Positions 46,997 through 58,150 of a DNA stretch of 64,000 nt are shown here, piece after piece. Below the pieces are notes generated by a model. It was not told the origin of the DNA, did not search any database, and saw nothing but the letters and a program-made list of their open reading frames with translations. The stretch comes from Pollenia angustigena (lineage: Eukaryota > Arthropoda > Insecta > Diptera > Polleniidae). Position numbers and translations under genes: made by a program. The stretch lies in the NCBI GenBank assembly GCA_930367215.1, contig OV884056.1:234475127-234539126 (forward strand), written 5' to 3'. The stretch's first letter is position 1. Every line of letters starts with the position of its first letter.

Positions 46997-47544
46997 AAAA
47001 TATGAAAATTTTGTGGGAAGGATTAGCGTACATAATGTATAAAATAAAAAATGATACTATGTACGTTAGCATGGATCAGATGTTAAAATCCAGTATGGAC
47101 AGTCTAATTGACGATCTCCCTAATACTTTCAAAAGTTTATATTTTGAAAGGCACTTCTGTTGTCGTAATAAAAGATATGGGCATAACCTGTATTTTAATC
47201 AAAAGCTTCAACAGCTTTTTTTGTTTTCCAACAATAGAGGGATGATTGGTCACGAATATATTAAGGCTGTATTTCAAGAACCTGAGTTTGCTTATCAGAG
47301 AATACCTAGAGTGCACCTAAAGGGTGTTGTAAGTAAGAAAACTTTCACTTATGAAAAAAAAGACACGAGTTGGAGTATTGACTTTTTGGATAATGATTAT
47401 GTTAGTTTAAGTCAAGGTCATAGGTTTTTGTGCGCTTCTGAATTAATACGCGATTATAGAAACCGTTATGTTATAGTAACGCGACTTGGTTCGTCAACTC
47501 ATCCTGAGTGTCAATGGCGTTTGGGAAGTTGTGCTTTTAAATGA
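46993..47544 (+). CDS. secreted protein of unknown family, second reading frame
   Basis: This frame starts MKNMKILWEGLAYIMYKIKN and ends LGSSTHPECQWRLGSCAFK. It has no signal peptide of its own, which supports it being the C-terminal half of the upstream product. Two segments have a similar layout, with aromatic pairs and short strands: LYFNQKLQQLFLFSNNRG and HRFLCASELIRDYRNRYVIV. Together with the helical first half this recalls proteins with a helical N-terminus and a beta-trefoil-like C-terminus, but that is only a guess from pattern. Cysteines at CC (HFCCRNK), CAS, ECQ and SCA could form disulfides. Codon use is ordinary for the window, and no stops occur over 184 codons. Confidence 0.65.
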   Translation: MKNMKILWEGLAYIMYKIKNDTMYVSMDQMLKSSMDSLIDDLPNTFKSLYFERHFCCRNKRYGHNLYFNQKLQQLFLFSNNRGMIGHEYIKAVFQEPEFAYQRIPRVHLKGVVSKKTFTYEKKDTSWSIDFLDNDYVSLSQGHRFLCASELIRDYRNRYVIVTRLGSSTHPECQWRLGSCAFK

Positions 47545-47735
47545 TTATAAATGTTTTGTAAGCACAATTATTCCTTAACGCATCTTTTTTTCTATACATT
47601 TTGGCCCTAACCTATTAATTCACTAAATATTTTTTTGTTTATCCTAATGCTAATATTTTAACATATACATAATATCAAACTAAGATGTAAGTTTTTTTGA
47701 TTGTGTCGCAATCATAAAAAAGTTATAAAACGTTA

Positions 47736-47741
47736 AATAAA
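47736..47741 (+). terminator. poly(A) signal AATAAA
   Basis: AATAAA lies 192 bases past the stop of the second frame and just before the TIR element that begins at 47777. It gives a predicted single-exon transcript of about 1.2 kb from 46541. Confidence 0.55.
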
Positions 47742-47776
47742 GGAACAAAGCTAATATCGATTTTTCTTTCAAGCAA

Positions 47777-48697
47777 CACAGAAAAAATTATTGCCGAATT
47801 ATTTTCAAACAAACGCTAGTTTGAAAATTTTTTTAATTTCTATAAATTTTTTTACTGATTCAATCAATATTTTTGTTTGATTTTTATTTAACCAACAAAA
47901 ATGTGGACAACTCTTCAAAAATATAATAAACGCGTTATTGGTGTCAAGTTTTCATAATTTTGTATGAAATATTTAACGCTCTTTAATGTTGTCGTCTTTT
48001 TGCATTTTTTATTTGATCGTAAGCAACACTTCTTTATCTGAAATATAAAAACAACAACAAAAAACACATACAGTCTATTTTTGGACGCTTTAAAAAAGTG
48101 CAACTATAAGCAAAACAATAGCAGGTAAAAAACGTTTCACTCTTTTTAAACAACAGAAACAATTTTATAAGAAACAAAATCCCGTATTCAATTTTGTAAA
48201 ACTGTTTAGTTAAATACATCAAATACAAAAATAGAATGTTGACGAAAAACATATCGAGTCAGTCTGCCGTTTTTGGTTACATTTCTTCTTTAGCAAAGGA
48301 AAGGATACACCAACAGTGAGTGATGAAGAAAAACATTGTGTTGTGTGTATAAATAAGACTTCGTTCAAAAATTATCCCAACAAAAAAAATGTGTCTCAAA
48401 GCCAGTCGGCGGCTCTGCTCTGCCTTCATCTTCTCATACAGTGCTTACTTGTGTGCGCGTCATTGCTTGTGCAAAAACTTTTTATTTTTTTTTATTTTGA
48501 AATTTAATATATGAATAGTAAACTTTTTGTTTGATTCAGTTAAATTATTTGTTTTAAAAAATCAGTGTTTTTTTCAGTAAACAAAATGCAAATAAATTGT
48601 TTTAATATGTAAATTTGTTTATAGGACCTATTTCAGACAAAAATTGTTTGATTCCACAAATTTTTTGTTTGAATTGGAAAAATAATTTTTTTCTGTG
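47777..48697 (-). mobile_element. TIR element, 921 bp (CACAGAAAAAATTATT family, copy 3)
   Basis: The ends CACAGAAAAAATTATTGCC and inverted GGAAAAATAATTTTTTTCTGTG match the other two copies, and the left arm is nearly identical to copy 2. It is flanked by AA on both sides, not TA. It sits immediately downstream of the poly(A) signal of the secreted-protein locus. Confidence 0.65.
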
Positions 48698-49830
48698 AAC
48701 CTTTAAGAAGCTTTTTTTGCAAAATTTATTGTTGTCTATTTTAATAAAAATAAAGGAAGACTTGACAATGAAATTATATAGATCGGCTTTAAATGTAAAG
48801 TCATAGCAGATATTTATTTACATATAATTATTTTGTAGTTTTGTTAAACTTAACTTTGCATATTTTTTTTTTTAAGTTATATGTTTGTTCGTGAACAATA
48901 ACTCGAATATACATACCGTGAACCCTCGATTTGCGCAACTCCCAATTTCGTAACAGTGGTGACTCTGTAAACGCAACTTTTCAAAAAAAAAAAACAAAGC
49001 CTCAATTAACCCAAATTTGCAAAAGCAAAACAAGTAAGCCTTTTCTATTTTTTTTTTGTTTGGTTTTTGATTAATAAATTCAAAACTAAAACGTATGTAT
49101 GTAAAATCTTAATAACAACCATCAGTACAGATTAACATACATTTCAATGTGTATTTTATTAATTATTTATTAGATGTATGTTTTGTTTTTCTGCTTTTAT
49201 TCTCTATTTCAATCAAATAAATACGATTATTAAAAGCCTTCCTTAGTTTTTTTTTTTAATTATTCTCGATTAGTTTAAAATAAATTTTTGAATAGAAAAA
49301 AATGACTAGAATTTGTGACAACAGCGCAAAATTTCTATTGGTTGCGTTCACCGATGTTACACTATATTTAAATATTAACCTCCGTTTCCACATGCAAGTG
49401 CAAGTTCGAAAAACTCAATACACTCTCACTTTTTTTTGCTAACCCCATCACATTTTTCGTACTTGCAGCTCAACTTGCAAGAGAATTTGCTTGCAAAGAA
49501 ATTTTTCACACTTGTCGCAAGTAAAATGACAAATGCAAAAACAGTGTTACCGTGGATGAGTTTTTTATCAATTAAATAGTACTTAGTTAAATAAAAGTTA
49601 TGTTTATAGCTGATTTCTGTGTATTTATAAAAAGATTAAGTATAAAAAAATATTATTTTTAAAAATAAATTTCAGGCATTTAGAAAAAAAAAAATTGAAA
49701 TCAAAATATCCTTTTTAGTAATTTTATGATATCGGAAACATGGCAATACTGTATTCACATATTTTTAAAAATAAACATTACTTTTCATAAAAGTTAAATA
49801 AAGAAAAGTTATAAACTTAATGAATTTATA
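48698..49830. other. no gene seen; possible pogo-type end
   Basis: AT-rich sequence. CCGTGAACCCTCGATTTGCG at 48916-48935 resembles the terminal sequence of pogo/Tigger elements, but no partner end was found. A cluster of TGCAAGT words (49380-49520) may be a decayed short element. Confidence 0.35.
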
Positions 49831-50094
49831 GGCTGTAGGAAATATCGCCCAAAGAAAAATGGCCCAAAAAAAAAAAATTAAAAATCGCCCAAGTAAACAT
49901 TAAAAATTACCCAAAAAGGTAAATATGAAATTTTGCCCAAAAAAAAAACGAAAAAGGGCCCAAAAAGAAAAAACGAATTTTTTCCCAAAAAAAAAAAAAA
50001 AAATTACTCAATTTGCAAAAAAGTTCATATAAATTTAGGTGACATGTCATAACGTCCAGTGTCGTAGTGTCCTTGGACTTTATGACACTAACTA

Positions 50095-50360
50095 AAGCTT
50101 CTCTGTATAGCCGGCCTTCGGCCGGGCGCAAGGATTTTCTCCTTTATGGTCTAACAAAAACCGGTTTCGCTAAGTAAAGCTTCGAAAAACTGCCTTGTTT
50201 CCGAACAAGGCCGACTACGCAGAGAAGCTTTAGTTAGCGAAGCCGGTCTTTGTAATATCATAGAGGAGAAAATCCTTGCGCCCGGCCGAAGGCCGGCTAT
50301 ACAGAGAAGCTTTAGTTAGCGAAGCCAGTATTTGGTATACCATAGAAGAGAAAATCCTTC
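50095..50360. repeat. GC-rich GCGCAAGGATTTTCTCC tandem/inverted block
   Basis: CGGCCTTCGGCCGGGCGCAA and its inverted complement occur with GCTTTAGTTAGCGAAGCC words; the unit is about 110 bp. It is very similar to the block at 23885-24165 and to pieces near 57035 and 58795. Confidence 0.6.
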
Positions 50361-50700
50361 TTTTCGATATATATATATTTAATATATACACCCAGAGAAA
50401 AAGCTACAAAACCATTTTCAAAAAAATTCTACCCATATTATGTTTAATTTAACCAAATCATTGTCGCCGACAACCATATTATGGTTAAATTAGTTTCTTG
50501 AAAAATAGTTTTGTTGTTTGCAACCATAATAAAACATGGTTTTCTCTGCGCGCATGCAGATCTTTTTTTGTATATAACTTCTTTAGTAATTATGGACGTT
50601 ATGTCACTTTTAAAAGTGACATAATATTTATTTCCAAAGTGTCGCAGTGCCCACGGACATAATGACACTTTTTGGAGTGTCATAGTGTCCATGGACACTA

Positions 50701-53700
50701 GACCGGGTCGACCTCCATACAAAAAAAAAAAGTTGTGCCAGTCACCCCCTAGAATGAAAGATATGTCAATGAAGTTTCTAAAACAAGAAAAAATTTTTTT
50801 TTGCCACGCCCTAAAATACAGCATTTTTGTTTTTTATATGTAGCGCTGCCATTTAAAGTCCCATCTCATCATGTCGCATATCGTTGTTCATGGCTTGACA
50901 GTGGCTTCATTTTTGCCTATGATGACTTTTTATCCGAGCTGAAACTCTGGGCGCCACTTATGCCATCTCGGATCCTTCCCCCAAATGCAAATTTTATTCA
51001 CGTGCCAAGAAAGCCCTTCTAAAACTTAGTATGTATAGCTTTTAATATGCTCACTTTTATAACACGCCTCCAAAATAAGTCCCTTTTTTTCTTTTTCACA
51101 TACATATTACATAAAAACAGCTAGAAGCCAATACAACTAGAGTTTTTTTTTCCCGGAGTTTTTCGATTCCCGGGAAAGCGGGAAATTTTTTGGAATTTCC
51201 CGGGATCCAATATCAATAATACACAGTTAATTTGTTTTTAAATAAAACAAACTTTTATAAAAAAAACGTAAGGTAACTTGTTTACAAAGTAAATAAAAGA
51301 AATCCTTAAATAATACAAAATTAAATGAAGATTAAAAGAGGAACTTGAATTATTATTACCTTACGGTTTTATATGTAAATTCCGTATTATTATTATCATG
51401 CTCTAGATACAAGATATAAAATTAAGATAAACATAACAATTTAATTCATAAAACAATAATAAAAACAAACACAAATTGAGGTACTCAAGATATGAGATCA
51501 AAAAGTTAATTCATAAAATAGATAAAATATTTTAAATAAATATATTAACATTTTTTAACGGCTTAGGAAATAACTTTCTGACACACTCAAAGCGCTTAGT
51601 AAGTCGTCAAAAAGTATATTGATTATTTTATTTACTAATTACCATGTTTCCGAAAAAGTTCGTTCATTTCTTTTACCGAGGTTGGATAAATAGTTAAAAG
51701 TGCATCGTTGTAGAAGGCTTTTGATTCACAATAAGAAGCATTTTTTTTATAAACAACGTCTATATGTATCAGTCAAATGTATGTCAAGGTTCATGCAAAA
51801 AAAAACATCAACCTCCTACAAACCTTTTCATTTCATTAGGTATATGTATCTGTAATCTTTAGGACAATGTGTTTTTCAAATTGTATGTTGTAGTATCTTA
51901 CACGAGTTTCCAAATTTTTTTTTATTTCGGTTTCCCCGCACTTCAAGGGTATATAAACCAACACAAATTGAAAAAAATTTGTGTTTATCACCTAATAAAC
52001 ATATCGCTCCTTCATTGCAACATAGTCATATCTCAAAAAATCAAAAATTGTAAGTTATTTAAGCAAAGTGTTCCTTCATGCCGTCTCGTATTTTATCTCA
52101 AACTGAACCGAAGTTATAGCAAAATATATCTTTAAATCGGTACATTTTGAAAACTTTAATCGCATTTTGCCAAGTTCATTTGTTTTTGTAGATATGACTA
52201 TGTTACAATAAAGGAGCTATATGTTTAGTTTCTGCTATTTTAAAGTCTTGTCCATGGACAATTTAACTTTACTACCTGTATCTTATTTTGAATTAATGTT
52301 CTTTATTAACTTTTCACTTCACTAAATTTATTAATTATCAACTGTCGCACTGCCTATTCTGCTTAAAGTAGATTTATTGCATCAGGAGACATTGATTTAC
52401 GTATGTACTCACTTCTTGTAATTGATCTAATCGACAACCCATCCACAGATGCTTATTTTAAGAGAATAGAAAACTAAATTTCAAAGTATAAATAGCTGTT
52501 TTCTTAAACTATGAGGAATTTTTTATTTCCCGGGATCCCGCATGAAAAATCCCGGGAAAGCGGGAAATATAATCACCGGGAATTCCCGGGAAAAAACCCT
52601 AAATACAACCCAAAAATTTTCATCAGTCACGCCCTAGAATAAAAGGTATATTTATTAAGTTTGTAGCACTTTATTAAAATTGTTTTTGGCACGCCCTAAA
52701 TTACAGATTGTTTTGCTTATATATGTAGCATCGTCATTTAAAGTTCAATTTCATCGTATCGTATATCATTGTGAATGGCTAGAATATGGCTTAATTTTTG
52801 TATTTAATGCTTTTTTTAAACTAACTTATAATTCTAGATGGATTGTTAATGGCTAGAATATGGCTTAATTTCTGTATTTAACGCTTTTTCAATCTAACTT
52901 CAAATTCTAGATGACAGTTATAAAATATCGGATGCTTCCCCTCTTATGTCCAATATTTCATAACTAGAAAAGATTTCCTTCTTAAACTTTATAAGTAAAA
53001 TTTTTTATATTCTCACTTTTTCCTCACGCTCTAATATTACCCATTTTATTATTCCATCATCAGGCCAAGTTTTTTATGGCATATTCTACTGTCACTTTTT
53101 TCCGTATTTTTTTATTTATTTCAATACTACAAATAGGACCTATTGTAACTATATTTATTTAAAAAATCTTAAGTAAGACATTTGTAAAAGCAAACATAAT
53201 GTTAAATATGAAACCATGTTACAGAGTTAAAACAAGAACTAAAAAATCTAAAGAAATTACTTAAAATGCAAAAAAACAAAATTATTTAAATGCGTAAAAA
53301 TGAATGCCTCAAAACACATACATATGAGAAAAATTATGAATTGGGAAGTCGGTGTATGTAAATCTTGGCGAGACTCAACTTGGGTAGGTTATACTGTAAT
53401 GGTAAGGAAATTCTATAAATTAAATTGAAGCGCGGCGAGTATATTAAAAGCTATTTACACTAACATTTTTTGGCTTCTACCTGGTTTAATGTAATATGTA
53501 TGTGAAAAAGAAATAAGGGGCTTAATAATTTGGAGGCGTGTCATAAAATTGAGCATATTAAAAGCTATACATACTAAGTTTTAGAAGGGCTTTCTTGGCA
53601 CGTGAAAAAAATTTGACATTTGGGGGAAGGATCCGAGATGGCATAAGTGGAGCCCAGAGTTTGAGCTCGGATTAAAAAGTCGTCCGAGGCAAAAATGAAG

Positions 53701-53892
53701 CCATTGTCAAGCCATGAACAACGATATGCGATATGATGAGATCGGACTTTAAGTGGCAGCGCTACATATAAAAAACCAAAAGTGCTGTATTTTGGGGCGT
53801 GGCAAAAAAAATGTTTCCTGTTTTAGAAATTTCAATGACATATCTTTCATTCTAGGGGTGACTGGCACAACTTTTTTTTTCGACCCACCTTA
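50701..53892. mobile_element. foldback element, 3.2 kb, arms of about 430 bp
   Basis: The left arm (50701 to about 51130) and right arm (about 53455-53892) are inverted copies sharing GTTGTGCCAGTCACCCC, GGATCCTTCCCCCAAATG and TTGTTCATGGCTTGACA(G/A). The direct flanks ATGGACACTA (50691-50700 and 53893-53902) are identical, so a 9-10-bp target duplication is likely. A third, diverged partial arm copy is internal (52620-52960). The outermost 10-12 bases of the arms match poorly. Open frames in the left arm are arm sequence only. Confidence 0.7.
51138..52601. mobile_element. hAT-type element, 1,464 bp, perfect 8-bp target duplication
   Basis: AATACAAC occurs at 51130-51137 and 52602-52609. The ends are TAGAGTTTTTTTTTCCCGG and the inverted CCCGGGAAAAAACCCTA. 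Subterminal CCCGGGAAAGCGGGAAAT words face each other at both ends. The interior is AT-rich without a transposase. It contains a small inverted pair around CATATCGCTCCTTCATTGCA (51998) and its complement near 52200. An isolated related end is at 36965-37053. Confidence 0.8.
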
Positions 53893-53957
53893 ATGGACAC
53901 TATGTCACTGGACGTTATGACATGCCACCTAAATTTAGTTACATACAAATGTAAGTT

Positions 53958-56064
53958 TTATGCAAAAATTGGCATTGTGTCTTCAACAGCTGTTCGGCAG
54001 TATGGACAGTAATACTCATTTAAGCCCTCCGCCAAACTTTATGCCTGCACTTTGATCACACATTCATTGCAGCATTTCAAATGTCTGCATGGCAATAATG
54101 CTGTGTTTGGTGAATTGATAAAACATACAATGCATTTGAAAGTATTGTTTACGTGGTTGACTTCATTATCATCGTCTGTCGATTCATTTCACTATCTGTT
54201 TCTCCCGGATCGCTTTCAAATATGTCTTCGAACGGTTCCCAATCAGTATAAACATTATTTTTAGGGAAAACCATTCGGTTCAAAAAAGTACCAACAGTAA
54301 TTGTGGCTGCTTCTAAAGCTTCACTTGCCTCTATAATTTTTCGTGCTTTAATTGCATATTGCCGCGTGACTCTTTTTGTACCAAGCGTACCACCACTTTC
54401 GATCAAGAGTTTTAGAGCCCTGCTTTTACAAAATTCTTCATCTCGAAGAACTCCTACAAATTTAAAAAAATTACCTTTTTTTTTGGTAATAATCGACCCA
54501 ATATGCCATTATATGCTTCGATGGCAGATGTTGATCGAGTCGTTAATTTAAAAACCGAAAAATTTTCAGGCTTTATCTGTAAATAATAAATATAATTTCT
54601 TTAAGTTTTATTTTAAATATTTATACGTAATACGAATTTACTTTCTGAATCCATTGTTTTTCGAAATACTCAATGAAACCCCCAAATTTGTTGCCTTCAT
54701 CAAAAGTACTAATTTCCTGCTTCAGGATTGCAAATGCTATTGGAATACTTTTCGGTGGCAACAATGGCAATGACAAAAATTTGTGGTACATTTGAGGGGA
54801 TTTCTTATTGGCTCTTATATATGCCGCCAGGTTTTTAAATTTTCGGGATACGTTGCGTCTCATTGCCTGACAGAAATGAAACCAACACCCATAGTGATGG
54901 GCTTTTGGGAACATTTTTTTTAAAGAGCTCTGCAAAGCGGTTTCAAAATCTGTCATAAAACTGTGAGCATCTAAGTTAAATATATTGTTATGGATATAAT
55001 TAAATAAATGTTCATAACTTTTTTTCGTTTTTCTATCCATTAACACAAATATGAAAGGAAACATCTGTAATTATCGACAGAAGGTTTTCGTAAGGTTAAG
55101 TACTTAGTTAATATATGTTTATTGGAATCGTAATATGATTTTTCGTCTGCGACGCTTTTCTCACAACAACAACAGAAACAAAATTACATCACATATGGTT
55201 CTAATAAACATATATTATTTTCATTATTTATAGTAAAATAAATAGTTATTATTAAAAAATCATTTACATTACTTTGCCTTCTCCTCGAAATAAGCCACAT
55301 GAATTATTAAAAGTTGATTAAAAACTCCCATCGGAACAATTTTAAATGTACCATCTATCAGATATTTTCTTTGTTAAGGAAGCATATATTCTTTAATCGC
55401 GTCAGCAATATTTTCAGAAAAAAAAATGCAGTAGCTGAACTCCTCTTCTTGAATACATGCCTTAAAGAAGGGACATGGCTTGTCTTCATGCTTACTTAAC
55501 ACATATTCATTCCGAATGTTTTCCATATTAAAAGCCTCAACGATTTCATTCGGCGTTTTAGTAGATCGAATGAAAACCTTTTCAGTTAGGTACTGTAAAC
55601 CACGTTGCATTTTTGAATAATCTAAATTTTTTGTTGCGTCTTAGTTCCTACATATTTAAAAAAAAAAAAAAACACAATTGTTGCAAAGCCAAAGATTTTA
55701 TATAGAAAACTTGTTTGAATCTCGCACGGTTAAACGCAACTCGAATGCAACTCATTGCATTAGTTTGCCCGATTACACTTGCGTTTTCTATACAATCCTT
55801 TTTTATTAAAGAAATAGCAGCGAGCTCTTTGTATAGCAGTTCTTGATCTGGATGATTATGCTCTATTTTTTTTTTAGGTTTAAACACTGATTTGTCTACC
55901 ACGGACATTTCCAGACGAGCCGTACACGAATTATTATAGCATGTATAATAATGCTTTTTTGATGTTTTTGATTTTATTTTAAATAATTGCTTATCAACTT
56001 TTAAGTAAATCAACTGGCTTTCAATTTTTTTGCCACAAACAAATTCATATTCTAATTTTTCCAT
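53958..56064 (-). pseudogene. MULE transposase with FLYWCH and RING fingers, disabled
   Basis: The ATG at 56064-56062 starts MEKLEYEFVCGKK. A FLYWCH-type zinc finger follows, with YYTCYNNSCTARLEM and IEHNHPD giving C-C-H-H. The next block reads MQRGLQYLTEKVFIRSTKTP, then (after a TAA) QRKYLIDGTFKIVPMGVFNQ, whose DGTF carries the first catalytic aspartate. Downstream are FVLMDRKTKKSYEHLF, SFMTDFETALQSSLKK (second aspartate region) and HYGCWFHFCQAMRR. After a 65-nt intron comes RSTSAIEAYNGILGRLLP. The C-terminus is a C3HC4 RING finger (KCIVCF, LPCRHLKCCNECV, YYCPYCRTA). Damage includes the TAA before QRKY, a length change in an A run near 54494, a shift near 54170 and a TAA inside the RING. About 207 nt between 55065 and 55273 could be another intron, but the frame does not join cleanly. 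Confidence 0.8.
54577..54641 (-). other. 65-nt GT-AG intron in the MULE transposase
   Basis: On the minus strand the exon ends CAGAAA|GTAAAT and resumes after TTTACAG|ATAAAG. Removing it joins WIQK to IKPENFSVFKL in frame, as expected for the family. A size of 60-70 nt is typical for fly introns. Confidence 0.7.
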
Positions 56065-56372
56065 TGTCACTTCTTTTCAACTGTGCACTCTTCGAAAGTT
56101 AAATATTTACTAATCACTGCAAAGTTATAATCAATTACTCAAAACAGAATATAACTTTTTTACAATATGTCCCGTTATTTTTATAATGATAATGAATGAT
56201 TTAGACAAATAGTATTTAAGATTATGGTAGAATTTTAAAAATGAAAAATGGCCCAAAAAAATGGGCTATTTTTCATACAACATTTTCATTATGAAAACTC
56301 ACCCAAATTTAAACAACGAAAAATCACCCAACAATTTTTCTTTGGGCGATATTTTCTACAGCCGAATTTATA

Positions 56373-56586
56373 CCGTAGCCATGAGAAGAGTCTATAGATT
56401 CAAAAATTGAAATATGACTATGTTGCAATAAAGGAGCGATATGCAGAATATATGTCTACTGCAGTGAATTCAGAATTGGGAACTTATGTATATCCCCAAA
56501 GTGGGGATTTTTAATTGAAAATGGGGAAACAAATTTGTCTTGGGGAGTTTGTAAGGGATTTATTTTTAATTTTGAAGATTTTTTTC
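56373..56586. other. short spacer between two Mutator-like elements
   Basis: About 210 bp with GACTATGTTGCAATAAAGGA (56416 onward), a word shared with the interior of the 51138-52601 element. No gene. Confidence 0.4.
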
Positions 56587-56798
56587 GGCGCTGCGAAATA
56601 TGGCCCCAGGAAATTTTGACCCAAAAAATAAATGAAAATTTACCCCGAATTCGGGACTATTTTTCATAATGCAATATTACTCAATTTTTTTAATGAAGAC
56701 CCTAAATTTGGGGCAATTCTTCATTATGAAAAATCACCTTAAAATTTTTAATAAATTTTACACACTTAAAAACAACAGAAAGAAAGTTATATTGAGTG

Positions 56799-56872
56799 CC
56801 CCGGTTGGCTAGCTGGTAGTGAGTTAGTCTATCAGTGTGGGGGTTAAGGGTTCGATTCCCGCCAGAGACCGG
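56799..56872 (+). ncRNA. tRNA-like sequence with pol III A and B boxes (SINE head candidate)
   Basis: TGGCTAGCTGG at 56806-56816 resembles an A box, and GGTTCGATTCC at 56849-56859 is a perfect B box. Spacing is as in a tRNA gene. A complete cloverleaf is not evident: the acceptor arm does not pair clearly after GCCAGAGACC. A tRNA-derived SINE promoter is more likely than a working tRNA. Confidence 0.55.
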
Positions 56873-57224
56873 TCTCCTGCAGACAAGGGTGTAGAGTTTC
56901 GCGGGATTAACTTAAGGAAAAAATATATTAAAAATTTTGGGTTCATATGCCCGAAACTTAAAATCCCAAATTTAAAATTTCTATTTCAAATCCGGATAAT
57001 AATACAGTTTTAGTTTTAAAAATTGCACGATTGAGCCTTCGGCCGTGCGCAAGGATTTTATCCTCTATGGTATAAAAAACACCGGCTTCACTAACTTAAG
57101 CACTTTGCATATCCGGCAAGGATTTTCTCCACTTTGATAAACGAGTTCGAGTTTTTGTTACTATCCCTAGACATTGTTACATAAAATGTTAGAAAATTTA
57201 TTGGGGTAATTTTGAATTTTATAT

Positions 57225-58150
57225 TAGACTAGCTTAACCCGGTGCGCTTCGCTACACTGCTTTAACCACTTCTTCAGTTAAGAGATATTTAATATATGCA
57301 TCCTATGGCAGGTATTTCCCTTCTGCGTCTACCCGCTATATTTTTATTTTCAAAAGTGTAGTATACCATAAGAGTGACTTCTACAAAGTTTGAACATTCT
57401 TGCTATAACAGTTCGTAAGATATGCGATATTAAACATTGGCGTCCTATGTTACACTTCCCCCGCTGCTACTTTATTTCAATTTTGGGGCTCAGAGGATTC
57501 TACTACCAAAAGTTCAACAAAATGCGTGCAGCGGTTCTTATTAATATTTCTATATATGAGGGGAACTGCTCCTCCTCTGTCTACCCCGCCCCTTACTATA
57601 TTGAAATTTAAAGTTTGCCATAATAGTAGCTTTAACCACGTTTGAAGACTCTCCCTTTAATAGTTCTTCAGTTGAGCGATATTTAATATATACATCCTAT
57701 GAGAGGTATTCCCCCCCCCCTGCGCCTACCCGCTTTATTTTTATTTTAAATAGTGTATTCCATAAGAGTGACTTCTACAAAGCTTGAACATTCTCACTAT
57801 AACAGTTCCTAAGAAATGCGATATTAAACATTGGCGTCCTATGGGGGAAACCACTTCCCCCGCTGCTACTTTATTTCAATTTTGGGGCTCAGAAGATCCT
57901 ACTACCAGTAGTTTAACAAAATGCGTGAAGCGGCTCTTAAGATATGCGATATTTAATCCAATGGGGGTACCAATGCCCCTGCCCCTATCGAAAAAATAAG
58001 TAGCCTATTTTATTTTTAGGGCTCACGTGATGCTTCTGTAAAAATTTCAGGAAAATCGGTTCAGTAGTTTAGGAGTCTATAAGCCAACAAACAAACATAC
58101 AAACAAACAAACAAACAAACAAACAAACATACAAACATTTTTAATTTTTA
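57225..58150 (+). repeat. tandem pair of about 390-bp units with AACA tail
   Basis: The sequence begins TAGCTTAACCCGGTGCGCTT. Two units share GATATTTAATATATGCATCC / GATATTTAATATATACATCC, GTGACTTCTACAAAG, TAAACATTGGCGTCCTATG and CTTTATTTCAATTTTGGGGC. The second ends AAAATCGGTTCAGTAGTTTA followed by an AACA/AAAC microsatellite (58085-58138). This head-and-tail form is common among short insect retroposons, but I cannot name the family. Frames at 57390-57611 and 57784-57999 are shadow frames of the repeat. Confidence 0.6.

Larger units (their letters stand above)
50037..53930 (+). mobile_element. composite MITE (GGTGACATGTCATAACGTCC ends), copy 2, expanded by an insertion
   Basis: The ends AGGTGACATGTCATAACGTC and inverted GACGTTATGACATGCCACCT enclose the same parts as the 614-bp copy at 23594-24207 but in the opposite order. 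First comes a GC-rich GCGCAAGGATTTTCTCC block (50095-50360), then a segment with TTTAACCATAATATGG-like words (50391-50554). The remaining length is a foldback element (50701-53892). Flanks share AAATTT. Confidence 0.6.
49831..56363 (-). mobile_element. Mutator-like element, probably Phantom type, 6.5 kb with nested insertions
   Basis: The element is flanked by a perfect 9-bp duplication, GAATTTATA (49822-49830 and 56364-56372), the length typical of Mutator-like elements. The terminal inverted repeats match at 30 of the first 32 bases (GGCTGTAG[G/A]AAATATCGCCCAAAG onward). Subterminal regions contain many short GGCCCAAAAA-type repeats. The minus strand encodes a FLYWCH-MULE-RING protein (53958-56064). 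About 3.9 kb of the total is later insertions (50037-53930). The original element was therefore about 2.6 kb plus its arms. Confidence 0.85.

Noticed and set aside
50801..51022. 73-codon frame in the left arm of the foldback element
   Set aside because: The inverted copy of the arm (53570-53810) carries small differences that break the frame, so it is not conserved as protein.
57710..57722. C homopolymer as a possible signal
   Set aside because: The sister unit has a mixed sequence at the same place. It is best read as slippage in the tandem pair.
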